Positions 34,637 to 42,649 of a stretch of 64,000 bases of DNA are shown here, one piece after another (the first letter of the stretch is position 1; each line of letters begins with the position of its first letter). Under the pieces are notes generated by a model, which ran no database searches, was not told the origin of the DNA, and saw only the letters and a list, made by a program, of their open reading frames with translations. This DNA comes from JBFHFS01 sp041583495 (GTDB lineage: Bacteria; Bacteroidota; Bacteroidia; Bacteroidales; Marinilabiliaceae). The stretch is taken from NCBI GenBank assembly GCA_041583495.1, contig JBFHFS010000010.1:42601-106600 (forward strand). The letters run 5' to 3'. Position numbers and translations under genes: made by a program.

Positions 34637-37054
34637 ATGAGAACAGAAAATAATAGAGCACAGATTTATGATCGTAGCGATTTAAGTCGACTACTGGGTA
34701 TTGTAACCAAGAATTATAGGATTTTTATTGTCTGTATTATCCTGGGTTTGATTGGGGCCTTTTTGGTTAACAAATATTCGGTGCCTGTTTACCATATTTC
34801 TGCATCTATGCTTATTAAGGAGAAACAACTCCCTTCTCAGAATAGCAATGCGAACGATTATCTTAACAGTAATGTGCTGGAATTCAATCAAAACTTTCAA
34901 AATGAACTATGGATTTTAAAATCCTCCCCGGTCATTGAGCAATCCATCATTAATCTGGGGTTGTCTATTGATTATTGTCGAAAGGAGGGTTTTCAGCATT
35001 TGGATGCTTACCAGAAAGTTCCTTTTAAAGTAATGTTGTTGCCTAAGCATGTTCAACCCATTAATGAATGGTTCTATATTACCATTAAGGATTCATCTCA
35101 TTTTCACCTTAGCGTTGACTCAAAGTTGGCCACTTTTAGAATCCCTGATCAACCGCGCACTACTTATCAAAAGGAAAAATGGACCTTTGAACAAGATGCC
35201 AAATTCGGTGAAATTATTGAAACCGAAGATATGGCCTTTGTTGTCAATCTGGATGAAACGGGTCTTCAGTATTTTGACACCGAGGTGGAGTTTGGTTTTG
35301 TTATTTGGGAGGTATCATCGCTTACCAGTAGGCTCAAGCAACAGCTTGAGTTTACTATGATTCAACGCGACGCTACAATCGTGGAGATTTTGTTAAAATC
35401 CCCATCGGTTTTTAAGGCTCAGGATATTATTAATGAATTGATGGCCGTTTATTCTCAGCAAAACCTGGAGAGGAAGAATCATAATGCCAATATTACCATA
35501 GCATATATTGATTCTCAACTCGAAGAAATTTCCGATTCCTTAAGTGAAACAGAGTCTGACCTGCAAAGTTTTCGTTCTTCATCTCAGTTGCTTAATGTAG
35601 CCTCACAAGCCGAAGAAATATCGGCTCAATATAGAAACCTTCAAAATCAAAGGGCTGAATTATTAACCAGAAAGCGTTACTACGATTATTTAAATGAATA
35701 TATTTCAAATAAGGAAATCAATTTTTCAGAGCTCATATTACCTTCCTCTATGGGGATAACCGATGAATTACTGAATAATTTGATGGCCGAATTGATAAAC
35801 CTCAATGCTCAGCGATATAGCCTCATTCAAAACCGTCAGGAAAAAAACCCAATGGTTCAGCAACTGACGCTTCGGGTTGAGAATATACGAAAGGTTATTT
35901 CTGAAAATGTATCTGCTGCAAGAAAAACCAGCGAGATTTCAATTGATGAGATGGATAAAAGAATTCGAAAAAATGAATTGGAAATTGCCCGTTTGCCACG
36001 AAATGAGCAGCTACTAGGAGGTATTCAGCGAAAATACCGGCTAAATGATGCTATTTATAACTACCTTCTTGAAAAACGAGCTGAAGCTAAAATATCCCAG
36101 GCATCCAGCTTACCCGATAATATTGTAATTGAACCAGCTAAGATGGTTGGAACCGGACCAATTCTCCCTCGCCAAAGCAAAAATTACTTCTTTGCGTTGG
36201 TACTGGGATTTGCCATTCCGTATATCATTCTGCTTTTAAAAACAATCCTGAATGATAAATTAGTTCCTCAGGATAATGTTGCTCATTTAACATATGTTCC
36301 TGTGCTTGGTGAGATTTTGCATAACAGGCGAAGGAGTGAGAATATTATGGAGGATATTCCAACATCTAATATTGCAGAATCCTATCGGGCCTTACGAACC
36401 AATATTGAGTTCAATTTTAAGGGGATTCCTCATAAATCTATTTTGGTTACCTCAAGTGTTGCCGGAGAAGGGAAAACCTTTAGTGCCCTGAATCTGGCCA
36501 TGTCGTATGCACAATTGAATCGCAAAACGATTTTAATCAATGTTGATTTGCGAAAAGATACGCGTTATTTTTCCAAAAATGGAAAATCTTCCATTGGGTT
36601 ATGTAACTATCTGATCAGAACGGCAACCATGGAGGAGATTATATGTAGATCTTCCAATACAAACCTTGATTATATATTATCAGGGCAATTACCGCCCTAT
36701 CCTCTGGAGACCATTGCTCAGGGTAATTTTCCGGATTTAATTAACCGGTTAAAAGACATCTATGACTGTATTATATTGGATGCGACCCCTTTGGCTCAGG
36801 TTAAGGATGCTTATTTGTATATCAGCGATGTTGATGTGGTGATGGTCGTGGCACGCTATAACTATACTTTAAAAAGGGTGTTTGCCATGGTAATGGCTGA
36901 ATTAAAACAAAAGGGGATTAAAAATACTTTTGTGGTTTTAAACGACAATCGCAGCAACCAGGATCTATATGGATATGGGTCTGGATCGGGAAGCAATAAA
37001 AAGAACAGGTTTAAACTTTTGTCTTTGTTTCGATCAAAGAATCCTGTAAACTGA
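34637..37054 (+). CDS. wzc: Wzc-type polysaccharide co-polymerase with tyrosine kinase domain
   Basis: This 805-residue inner-membrane protein has a first membrane helix (about 29-47), a Wzz/GNVR periplasmic part with long coiled coils (about 270-480) and a second helix (about 512-532). The cytoplasmic BY-kinase has Walker A AGEGKT (609-614), Walker A' LINVDLRKD with Asp637, and Walker B IILDAT with Asp715. The C-terminal tail (DLYGYGSGSGS) has only a small tyrosine cluster. It should control chain length and export by cycles of autophosphorylation. No cognate phosphatase (Wzb) or outer-membrane Wza is encoded in the window. Confidence 0.93.
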   Translation: MRTENNRAQIYDRSDLSRLLGIVTKNYRIFIVCIILGLIGAFLVNKYSVPVYHISASMLIKEKQLPSQNSNANDYLNSNVLEFNQNFQNELWILKSSPVIEQSIINLGLSIDYCRKEGFQHLDAYQKVPFKVMLLPKHVQPINEWFYITIKDSSHFHLSVDSKLATFRIPDQPRTTYQKEKWTFEQDAKFGEIIETEDMAFVVNLDETGLQYFDTEVEFGFVIWEVSSLTSRLKQQLEFTMIQRDATIVEILLKSPSVFKAQDIINELMAVYSQQNLERKNHNANITIAYIDSQLEEISDSLSETESDLQSFRSSSQLLNVASQAEEISAQYRNLQNQRAELLTRKRYYDYLNEYISNKEINFSELILPSSMGITDELLNNLMAELINLNAQRYSLIQNRQEKNPMVQQLTLRVENIRKVISENVSAARKTSEISIDEMDKRIRKNELEIARLPRNEQLLGGIQRKYRLNDAIYNYLLEKRAEAKISQASSLPDNIVIEPAKMVGTGPILPRQSKNYFFALVLGFAIPYIILLLKTILNDKLVPQDNVAHLTYVPVLGEILHNRRRSENIMEDIPTSNIAESYRALRTNIEFNFKGIPHKSILVTSSVAGEGKTFSALNLAMSYAQLNRKTILINVDLRKDTRYFSKNGKSSIGLCNYLIRTATMEEIICRSSNTNLDYILSGQLPPYPLETIAQGNFPDLINRLKDIYDCIILDATPLAQVKDAYLYISDVDVVMVVARYNYTLKRVFAMVMAELKQKGIKNTFVVLNDNRSNQDLYGYGSGSGSNKKNRFKLLSLFRSKNPVN

Positions 37055-37226
37055 AGATCTTGACATTTTGGAATAGCATGGTTGTGAGTGTGAGTTTTTG
37101 GTTGCGTGGATTGAAAGCCCGGGAGAAACCAGGGTTGTTTTTTCCAAAATGTTGGTTCGTCTGATTTGTGAATTGGATTTTTAAGCAGTTAGTCCTGTGA
37201 CTGACCAGGCGAAGCCGTAAAAACAC

Positions 37227-37250
37227 CTTCGAATAATATTCGAATAATAT
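37227..37250 (+). repeat. Tandem 10-base repeat at the start of the polymerase gene
   Basis: CGAATAATAT is repeated twice directly before the ATG at 37251 and forms the palindrome CGAATAATATTCG. It could act as an operator or as an mRNA structure at the initiation site. Confidence 0.45.
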
Positions 37251-38474
37251 ATGCAAACTAAGGAAAAATTGTTTGTTTTTTCGTTGCTGTCATTAAATAT
37301 TTTTCAATGGATTTCTGTTGTTGAATTTGATTATGGGATTCATCATTTAGTTAAATATTTGTTTTCTGTTTTTGCAATTGGGGCCCTATTCTATTATCAA
37401 TACACGCATCCCGTCGACAGGAGCGAAACAAATATCTACCATCCGGTAATTATTTTTTTTCTGATTTGGTCGGGATATCTGTTGATTGAAGGGGCCTTTG
37501 GTTTTAACGATATTTTCTATGTTCAAAGGGTTTTTGGGCAACAATATTTTTATTTGCCCTATCTTTTACCATTAATCATTCTATATACACGGTTTGATAT
37601 TTATTTTTTTGGATATTTATTAAAAGCTGTTTCGGCCCTTATTATCCTCTCTGTAATTGTTCAGTTATACGTGATGGGTTTTAATTTAGGAGATCCATTC
37701 TATGAAAACTTTTTAAGAATCGGGCTTTTTGATGTGGGAAGTGGTTTGTTATTGCTCATGGCCCATTTTTCAAGTAAAAAGCAGGTTTCTTACATTATAA
37801 TATTTTATTTCCTTCTTTTCCTTTTTTTATATGCTCATTTCGGGCGAAGAGGGTTATCGGTGAAAACGATTCTGTTTTTAGTTGCAATGGTGATTATTCG
37901 TTTAAAGAGTCCTCTCGCATTGGTGAGGGATCGAATGATAACCTACTTCTATATTTTGCTGACAGGGATGTTTGTTTTTGTTCTGTTTGAGCCGGTTCTC
38001 AGTTCTGCCTACGTTTTTCAAAGGGGTTTTGATACAGCTTCCCTGCAGGCTTCCAGAGAAAGAGTGTTTGAAGATTTTTTTTTCGATTTCGATAGTAACA
38101 AGGATTGGCTTTTCGGCCGGGGATTAGACGGTGAAATTTTACGTACGATTGCAGAAGAAGGAACCGGTGATTTGATTGAGAATGGGTTCCTTACAGTTCT
38201 TTTAAAGGGAGGATTGCTCTATCTCATCCCCATGTTGATCATCATGTTGAGAGCCTGTTACCTTGGATTCTTTAAGAGTAATAATGATTTAGGGAAAGCT
38301 TTAGCCGCTTTGGTCTTTATCCAGATTATTTCAATGATGATGCACGGTTTGCCTGATTATTCATCACCGTATGTATTGGTTTGGGTTGCCGTGGCTGGTT
38401 GTTTTTCTTCGGTCGTAAGAGAACCGGATAACGAGGAGGTGTTTCTGATAATGAATGCCGATACAGTAGCTTGA
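37251..38474 (+). CDS. wzy: Wzy-like O-antigen/capsule polymerase candidate
   Basis: This 407-residue protein is almost entirely hydrophobic, with about ten membrane segments and a larger loop near 250-310 (AYVFQRGFDTASLQASRERVF to FGRGLDGEIL). The loop RERVFEDF followed by a GRG motif recalls the SRxxxW/FGxG arrangement of Wzy and WaaL proteins. Sequence conservation in this group is low, so the assignment rests on topology and location just after wzc. It should join lipid-linked repeats in the periplasm. Confidence 0.65.
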   Translation: MQTKEKLFVFSLLSLNIFQWISVVEFDYGIHHLVKYLFSVFAIGALFYYQYTHPVDRSETNIYHPVIIFFLIWSGYLLIEGAFGFNDIFYVQRVFGQQYFYLPYLLPLIILYTRFDIYFFGYLLKAVSALIILSVIVQLYVMGFNLGDPFYENFLRIGLFDVGSGLLLLMAHFSSKKQVSYIIIFYFLLFLFLYAHFGRRGLSVKTILFLVAMVIIRLKSPLALVRDRMITYFYILLTGMFVFVLFEPVLSSAYVFQRGFDTASLQASRERVFEDFFFDFDSNKDWLFGRGLDGEILRTIAEEGTGDLIENGFLTVLLKGGLLYLIPMLIIMLRACYLGFFKSNNDLGKALAALVFIQIISMMMHGLPDYSSPYVLVWVAVAGCFSSVVREPDNEEVFLIMNADTVA

Positions 38475-38490
38475 CAGATTATCCTCTGTT

Positions 38491-38544
38491 CTCAACCTCA
38501 ACCTTAACCTTAACCTTAACCTTAACCTTAACCTTAACCTCAAA
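38491..38544. repeat. Hexamer tandem array (CTTAAC)
   Basis: Nine units of a 6-base repeat lie between the polymerase gene and fnlA: two CTCAAC, six CTTAAC and one CTCAAA. The array ends 16 bases before the fnlA start codon, so changes in unit number would alter the spacing or structure of its translation start. The period (6) differs from the 7-base arrays downstream, though the words are similar. Confidence 0.9.
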
Positions 38545-38560
38545 TCTTTGAATCTTTCTT

Positions 38561-39568
38561 ATGTTTAAAAACAAGACTCTCCTTATCACTGGCGGCACCG
38601 GCTCTTTTGGAAATGCTGTGCTCGACCGATTTCTGGATACAGAGATTAAGGAAATCCGAATTTTTAGCCGCGATGAAAAGAAGCAGGATGACATGCGACA
38701 CCGCCTGCAAAACCCGAAAGTGAAGTTTTATATTGGGGATGTACGCGATAAGCGCAGCCTGGATGGTGCCATGCTGGGTGTGGATTATATTTTTCACGCC
38801 GCAGCCCTAAAACAGGTGCCTTCATGCGAGTTTTTTCCCATTCAGGCAGTAAGAACCAATGTTTTTGGCACTGAGAATATGCTGGATTCAGCCATTCAGT
38901 ATGGGGTAAAAAATGTGGTGGTCCTCAGCACCGATAAAGCCGCTTATCCCATCAATGCCATGGGCATCAGCAAAGCCATGATGGAGAAAGTGGCTATCGC
39001 AAAGGCACGTTCCTTAGGGCCGCATCCTTCCACCACCATCTGTTGCACCCGTTATGGTAATGTGATGGGCAGCAGGGGTTCGGTTATTCCCCTGTGGGTG
39101 GAGCAGATAAAGGCCGGTGAGGATATTACCATCACCGACCCTAATATGACTCGTTTTATGATGACCCTCGACGATGCGGTTGATCTGGTCATCTATGCCT
39201 TTAAATATGGAAAGAGTGGTGATTTGTTTGTTCAAAAGGCTCCCGCCGCCACCCTGGAGGTGCTGGCCGAAGCTTTAAAATCACTCTACAAATCAGAAAC
39301 GCGGGTACGTTGCATTGGCACCCGACACGGTGAAAAGTTGTATGAAACCCTTGTAACCCGCGAAGAAATGGCCAAGGCAGAGGATGCAGGCAACTATTAT
39401 CGTGTTCCGGCCGATATCCGCGATTTGAATTACGACAAATACTTTATAGAGGGCAAAGAAGAAATTGCTGAAATTGACGACTATCATTCCCACAATACCA
39501 GGCGGTTGGATGTGGAAGGGATGAAGGAGTTGTTACTGAAATTGGATACAGTTTTTGGTGAGTTGTGA
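38561..39568 (+). CDS. fnlA: UDP-GlcNAc 4,6-dehydratase/5-epimerase, FnlA/WbjB/CapE type
   Basis: This 335-residue short-chain dehydrogenase has GGTGSFG (11-17) for NAD(P) and VVLSTDKAAYPINAMGISKAMMEK around the active site. MGSRGSVIPLW and a C-terminal HGEKLYETL are typical of the soluble CapE/WbjB group. It performs the first steps from UDP-GlcNAc toward UDP-N-acetyl-L-fucosamine. The next two enzymes of this pathway, FnlB and FnlC, follow in order, which makes the assignment firm. Intergenic spaces on both sides are filled with short tandem repeats. Confidence 0.92.
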   Translation: MFKNKTLLITGGTGSFGNAVLDRFLDTEIKEIRIFSRDEKKQDDMRHRLQNPKVKFYIGDVRDKRSLDGAMLGVDYIFHAAALKQVPSCEFFPIQAVRTNVFGTENMLDSAIQYGVKNVVVLSTDKAAYPINAMGISKAMMEKVAIAKARSLGPHPSTTICCTRYGNVMGSRGSVIPLWVEQIKAGEDITITDPNMTRFMMTLDDAVDLVIYAFKYGKSGDLFVQKAPAATLEVLAEALKSLYKSETRVRCIGTRHGEKLYETLVTREEMAKAEDAGNYYRVPADIRDLNYDKYFIEGKEEIAEIDDYHSHNTRRLDVEGMKELLLKLDTVFGEL

Positions 39569-39590
39569 TAGACATTAGTGGTTGGTGATT

Positions 39591-39667
39591 CACCAATCAC
39601 CATTCCCCATTAACCAATCCCCATTAACCATTAACCATTAACCATTCCCCAACCACCAACCACCATT
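39591..39667. repeat. Heptamer array 1 between fnlA and fnlB
   Basis: Eleven exact 7-base units follow each other without gaps, all of the form NNCCAWY (for example CACCAAT, AACCATT, CCCCATT, CACCAAC). The array begins inside a hairpin (TGGTGATT at 39583-39590, AATCACCA at 39595-39602), so the first unit has an inverted partner. It ends 11 bases before the fnlB ATG. Confidence 0.92.
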
Positions 39668-39678
39668 TAGAGATAAAA

Positions 39679-40827
39679 ATGAAAAAAATCCTAATAACAG
39701 GCTCCCAGGGCTTTATCGGGAAAAATCTGATGGCTGAATTGAAAAATATTCAACAGGAAAAAGTAAAGCACCTTTCTTTAAGTTCCAATATATCTCTTTT
39801 AGAATACGATATAGCTACTGATCCTAATTTATTGGAGGGCTATTGCAAGGAAGCAGATTTTGTATTTCACCTGGCAGGCATAAATCGACCCAAAGAGCCA
39901 CGTGAGTTTATGGCAGGAAACTTTGGTTTTACCAGTCAGTTGCTGGATGCCTTAAAGAAGCACAAGAATACTTGTCCCATTATGTTCTCCTCTTCTATCC
40001 AGGCAGAAATAGATAATCCTTACGGAGTATCCAAAAAAGCAGTGGAAGATATGTTGTTGAAATATGGGCAGGAAACCGGTGCTAAGGTGTTCATCTATCG
40101 CTTTCCAAATGTGTTTGGTAAATGGTGCAGACCCAATTACAACAGTGCCGTAGCTACATTCTGTCACAACATTGCACAAGATTTGCCCATCCGGGTAAAT
40201 GACCCCAACGTGCAAATGAATATGGTGTATGTTGACGATGTGGTACAGGAACTAATCAACGCTTTAACCGATAACCCAAACAAAGAAGGGGATTTTTGCA
40301 GTGTATCAACTGAACACCAGATAAAGTTGGGTGAAATAGTCGATTTAATTCGCTCTTTTAAGGAAAGTCGCACCACCTTGCAAGTCCCTGACTTATCCAA
40401 CCCATTTACAAAAAAACTTTACTCCACCTATCTCAGCTACCTGCCCGAAGAAAATTTTTCATATCCACTTAAGATGAATGTGGATGAACGTGGCTCATTT
40501 ACAGAGTTTTTGAAATCTCCCGACAGGGGGCAGGTATCCATCAATATCTCCAAACCAGGGATTACGAAAGGAAACCACTGGCACCATACCAAGAATGAGA
40601 AGTTTTTGGTGGTTTCAGGTACAGGGGTTATTCGCTTCAGGAAAATTGATGAGCCTACAGCAATTATTGAATACTACGTTTCAGCCAAAAACCTTGAAGT
40701 AGTCGACATCCCGGTTGGATATACGCACAATATTGAAAACCTGGGAGAAGAAGAAATGGTTACAGTAATGTGGGTCAATGAGGTGTTTGATGCTGGTGCA
40801 CCGGATACTTTTTTTGAAAAGGTTTAG
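39679..40827 (+). CDS. fnlB: Reductase with C-terminal cupin, FnlB/WbjC/CapF type
   Basis: This 382-residue two-domain protein has an N-terminal Rossmann domain with GSQGFIGKNL (7-16) and active-site YGVSKKAVE (near 115). A C-terminal cupin follows with KGNHWHHTKNEKFLVVSG (zinc-binding histidines). This exact combination defines CapF, which epimerises and reduces the 4-keto intermediate to UDP-N-acetyl-L-talosamine. FnlC then inverts C2 to give the fucosamine. Its stop codon overlaps the first base pairs of heptamer array 2. Confidence 0.92.
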   Translation: MKKILITGSQGFIGKNLMAELKNIQQEKVKHLSLSSNISLLEYDIATDPNLLEGYCKEADFVFHLAGINRPKEPREFMAGNFGFTSQLLDALKKHKNTCPIMFSSSIQAEIDNPYGVSKKAVEDMLLKYGQETGAKVFIYRFPNVFGKWCRPNYNSAVATFCHNIAQDLPIRVNDPNVQMNMVYVDDVVQELINALTDNPNKEGDFCSVSTEHQIKLGEIVDLIRSFKESRTTLQVPDLSNPFTKKLYSTYLSYLPEENFSYPLKMNVDERGSFTEFLKSPDRGQVSINISKPGITKGNHWHHTKNEKFLVVSGTGVIRFRKIDEPTAIIEYYVSAKNLEVVDIPVGYTHNIENLGEEEMVTVMWVNEVFDAGAPDTFFEKV

Positions 40828-40896
40828 TGATTGGGGGATAGTGATTGGTGATTAGTGAATCGTTATTAGTGAATAGGTGAATAGTGAATGGTTGGT
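40826..40896. repeat. Heptamer array 2, inverted orientation, upstream of the four-helix-bundle gene
   Basis: Ten units with consensus RGTGAWT (AGTGATT, GGTGATT, AGTGAAT and variants; one unit has 8 bases) run up to the ATG of the following gene. Read on the other strand they give ATTCACT and AATCACC, the same word family as arrays 1, 3 and 4, so this array faces the opposite way. It starts within the fnlB stop codon. Confidence 0.88.
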
Positions 40897-40897
40897 T

Positions 40898-41263
40898 ATG
40901 AAAACGCATAAAGATTTAGATGTTTGGAAGAAGGCAATTGACCTGGTAGCTTCAATTTATAAAATCACCTCTTCATTTCCCAAAGAGGCTTTATATGGGT
41001 TAACCTCACAAATTCGCCGGGCTGCTGTTTCAATTCCTTCAAATATTGCAGAAGGAGCAGCTCGAAACCAATATAAAGAATTTATTCAATTTCTTTATAT
41101 TGCATTAGCAAGTGGGGCAGAAATTGAAACTCAGTTGATAATCTCAAAAATGCTTGGATTTATTGCCGATGAAAAATCGCAGGAATTAATTAATGAATTA
41201 AACTCAATTTCCAGAATGATTCAAGGATTGATTAAGCAAATTAAAAATCACGTCCATGTCTGA
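40898..41263 (+). CDS. Four-helix-bundle protein (23S rRNA intervening-sequence/Avd-like family)
   Basis: The protein has 121 residues from the ATG at 40898, which follows the repeat array directly and gives MKTHKDLDVWKKAIDLV, the family's normal start; a GTG upstream lies inside the repeats. Signatures are FPKEALYGLTSQIRRAAVSIPSNIAEG and the helix IQFLYIALASGAEIETQL. Relatives occur inside 23S rRNA intervening sequences and as the Avd accessory protein of diversity-generating retroelements, where they form pentamers that bind nucleic acid. Here it splits fnlB from fnlC and is bounded by inverted heptamer arrays, so it is a foreign passenger in a sugar pathway. No reverse transcriptase is nearby. 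Confidence 0.9.
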   Translation: MKTHKDLDVWKKAIDLVASIYKITSSFPKEALYGLTSQIRRAAVSIPSNIAEGAARNQYKEFIQFLYIALASGAEIETQLIISKMLGFIADEKSQELINELNSISRMIQGLIKQIKNHVHV

Positions 41264-41264
41264 T

Positions 41265-41341
41265 CCCCAATGACCAATCCCCAATAACCAATTACCAATT
41301 ACCAATCCCCAATGACCAATTCCCATTCCCCAATTACCAAA
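41265..41341. repeat. Heptamer array 3, containing the fnlC start codon
   Basis: Eleven gapless 7-base units (CCCCAAT, GACCAAT, AACCAAT, TACCAAT, TCCCATT, TACCAAA) begin right after the four-helix-bundle stop. The junction of two units, CCCCAAT|GACCAAT, creates the ATG at 41312 that starts fnlC. The last four units are therefore coding. Orientation is opposite to array 2. Confidence 0.93.
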
Positions 41342-42523
41342 CTAAAAATCCTCACTGTCGTCGGCACCCGGCCGGAAATAATTCGGCTTTCGCGCGTTAT
41401 AGTTGCGTTAGACAATTCCGAAGCTGTTGACCATGTGCTTGTGCATACCGGCCAGAACTACGACTACGAATTAAATCAGATATTCTTTGAAGACTTAGGA
41501 TTACGAAAGCCTGATCACTTCCTAAATGCCGCAGGTAAAAACGCCACAACTACTGCCGGACAGATCTTAATAAAAATTGACCCTGTATTGGAAACGGAAA
41601 AGCCGGATGCTTTCCTGGTGCTGGGCGATACCAACTCCTGCCTGTGTGCCATTGCAGCAAAAAAGCGCAAGATTCCCATTTTCCATATGGAAGCCGGGAA
41701 CCGCTGTTTTGACCAACGGGTACCTGAAGAAACAAACCGCAAGATTGTGGATCATGTGTCGGATATTAATCTAACGTATAGCTCAATTGCCCGTGAATAT
41801 CTGTTGCGCGAAGGATTACCTGCCGATAGGATAATTAAAACAGGTAGTCCGATGTTTGAAGTGCTAAACCACTACATGCCAATGATTCAGGCCTCTGATG
41901 TACTCGCACGCCTCAATCTTGAAAAAGGCAACTATTTTGTTGTCTCTGCCCATCGTGAAGAAAACATCAATAGCGAAAAAAACTTCAAAGGTCTGATCGA
42001 CACACTCAACTTTATCGCTGAGAAATACGGCAATCCCATCATAGTGAGTACGCATCCCCGTACACGCAAAAAACTGGAACAAGTCACCAATCCCCAGTTA
42101 CCAATCACAGATCCCCAGTCACCAATCCCCAATCCCCAATTACCGTTTACCCTCCATCCGCAAATTGAATTGATGAAACCGCTGGGATTCCACGACTACA
42201 ATCAGCTGCAAAAAAATGCAAGGGCTGTTTTGTCCGATAGTGGCACCATCTCAGAAGAATCATCCATCATGAATTTTCCGGCCCTCAATATCCGCGATGC
42301 CCACGAACGCCCCGAAGCCATGGAAGAAGCTTCGGTAATGATGGTTGGATTAAATCCTGAAAGAATATTGCAGGGGCTGGTGCAGTTACAATATCAGAAA
42401 ACTGGCGAAGAAAGAAATTTCAGGCTCGTAGGTGACTATTCCATGCCCAATGTAAGCGAAAAGGTGGTGCGCATAATTCTGGGATATACCGATTATGTGA
42501 AACGAACCGTGTGGGGAGCATAA
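41312..42523 (+). CDS. fnlC: UDP-N-acetylglucosamine 2-epimerase-like enzyme, FnlC/WbjD/CapG type, with repeat-encoded insertions
   Basis: This 403-residue WecB-fold enzyme has KILTVVGTRPEIIRLSRV at its start. It also has HTGQNYDYELNQIFFEDL, MEAGNRCFDQRVPEE, SAHREENINSEKNF and the UDP-binding VLSDSGTISEES. It performs the last step to UDP-N-acetyl-L-fucosamine. Two parts are not family sequence. About nine N-terminal residues come from heptamer array 3. Residues 259-279 come from array 4 and read as three heptapeptides, TNPQLPI, TDPQSPI, PNPQLPF. Both explain why it is some 25 residues longer than usual. The insertion sits in a loop between STHPRTRKKLEQ and LHPQIELMKPLG, so activity may be kept. 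Confidence 0.9.
   Translation: MTNSHSPITKLKILTVVGTRPEIIRLSRVIVALDNSEAVDHVLVHTGQNYDYELNQIFFEDLGLRKPDHFLNAAGKNATTTAGQILIKIDPVLETEKPDAFLVLGDTNSCLCAIAAKKRKIPIFHMEAGNRCFDQRVPEETNRKIVDHVSDINLTYSSIAREYLLREGLPADRIIKTGSPMFEVLNHYMPMIQASDVLARLNLEKGNYFVVSAHREENINSEKNFKGLIDTLNFIAEKYGNPIIVSTHPRTRKKLEQVTNPQLPITDPQSPIPNPQLPFTLHPQIELMKPLGFHDYNQLQKNARAVLSDSGTISEESSIMNFPALNIRDAHERPEAMEEASVMMVGLNPERILQGLVQLQYQKTGEERNFRLVGDYSMPNVSEKVVRIILGYTDYVKRTVWGA
42085..42147. repeat. Heptamer array 4, in frame inside fnlC
   Basis: Nine 7-base units (CACCAAT, CCCCAGT, TACCAAT, CACAGAT, CCCCAGT, CACCAAT, CCCCAAT, CCCCAAT, TACCGTT) make 63 bases, which is 21 codons. Because 7 and 3 share no factor, only a multiple of three units keeps the frame, and nine fulfils this. 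The words are the same as in arrays 1 and 3. Confidence 0.93.
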
Positions 42524-42649
42524 ACAGTAATGGGTGTTTTAACAGATTATTGAAAAAATCCAGAGAAGTAAACGCCGGTCTTTCCCCGGCCACCGATAAT
42601 TGATGGAAAGATTCAGGAAACCAAAATGATTTCTATTAAAAAAGATTTT

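Noticed and set aside
38491..38544. CTTAAC repeat as a telomere-like sequence
   Set aside because: The array is short, internal and between two genes of one locus; it is better described as a simple tandem repeat.
40898..41263. Four-helix-bundle gene as part of a diversity-generating retroelement
   Set aside because: No reverse transcriptase, template repeat or variable repeat is visible in the window.
39591..41341. Heptamer arrays as a CRISPR array
   Set aside because: The units are directly adjacent with 7-base period and have no unique spacers; no cas genes are present.
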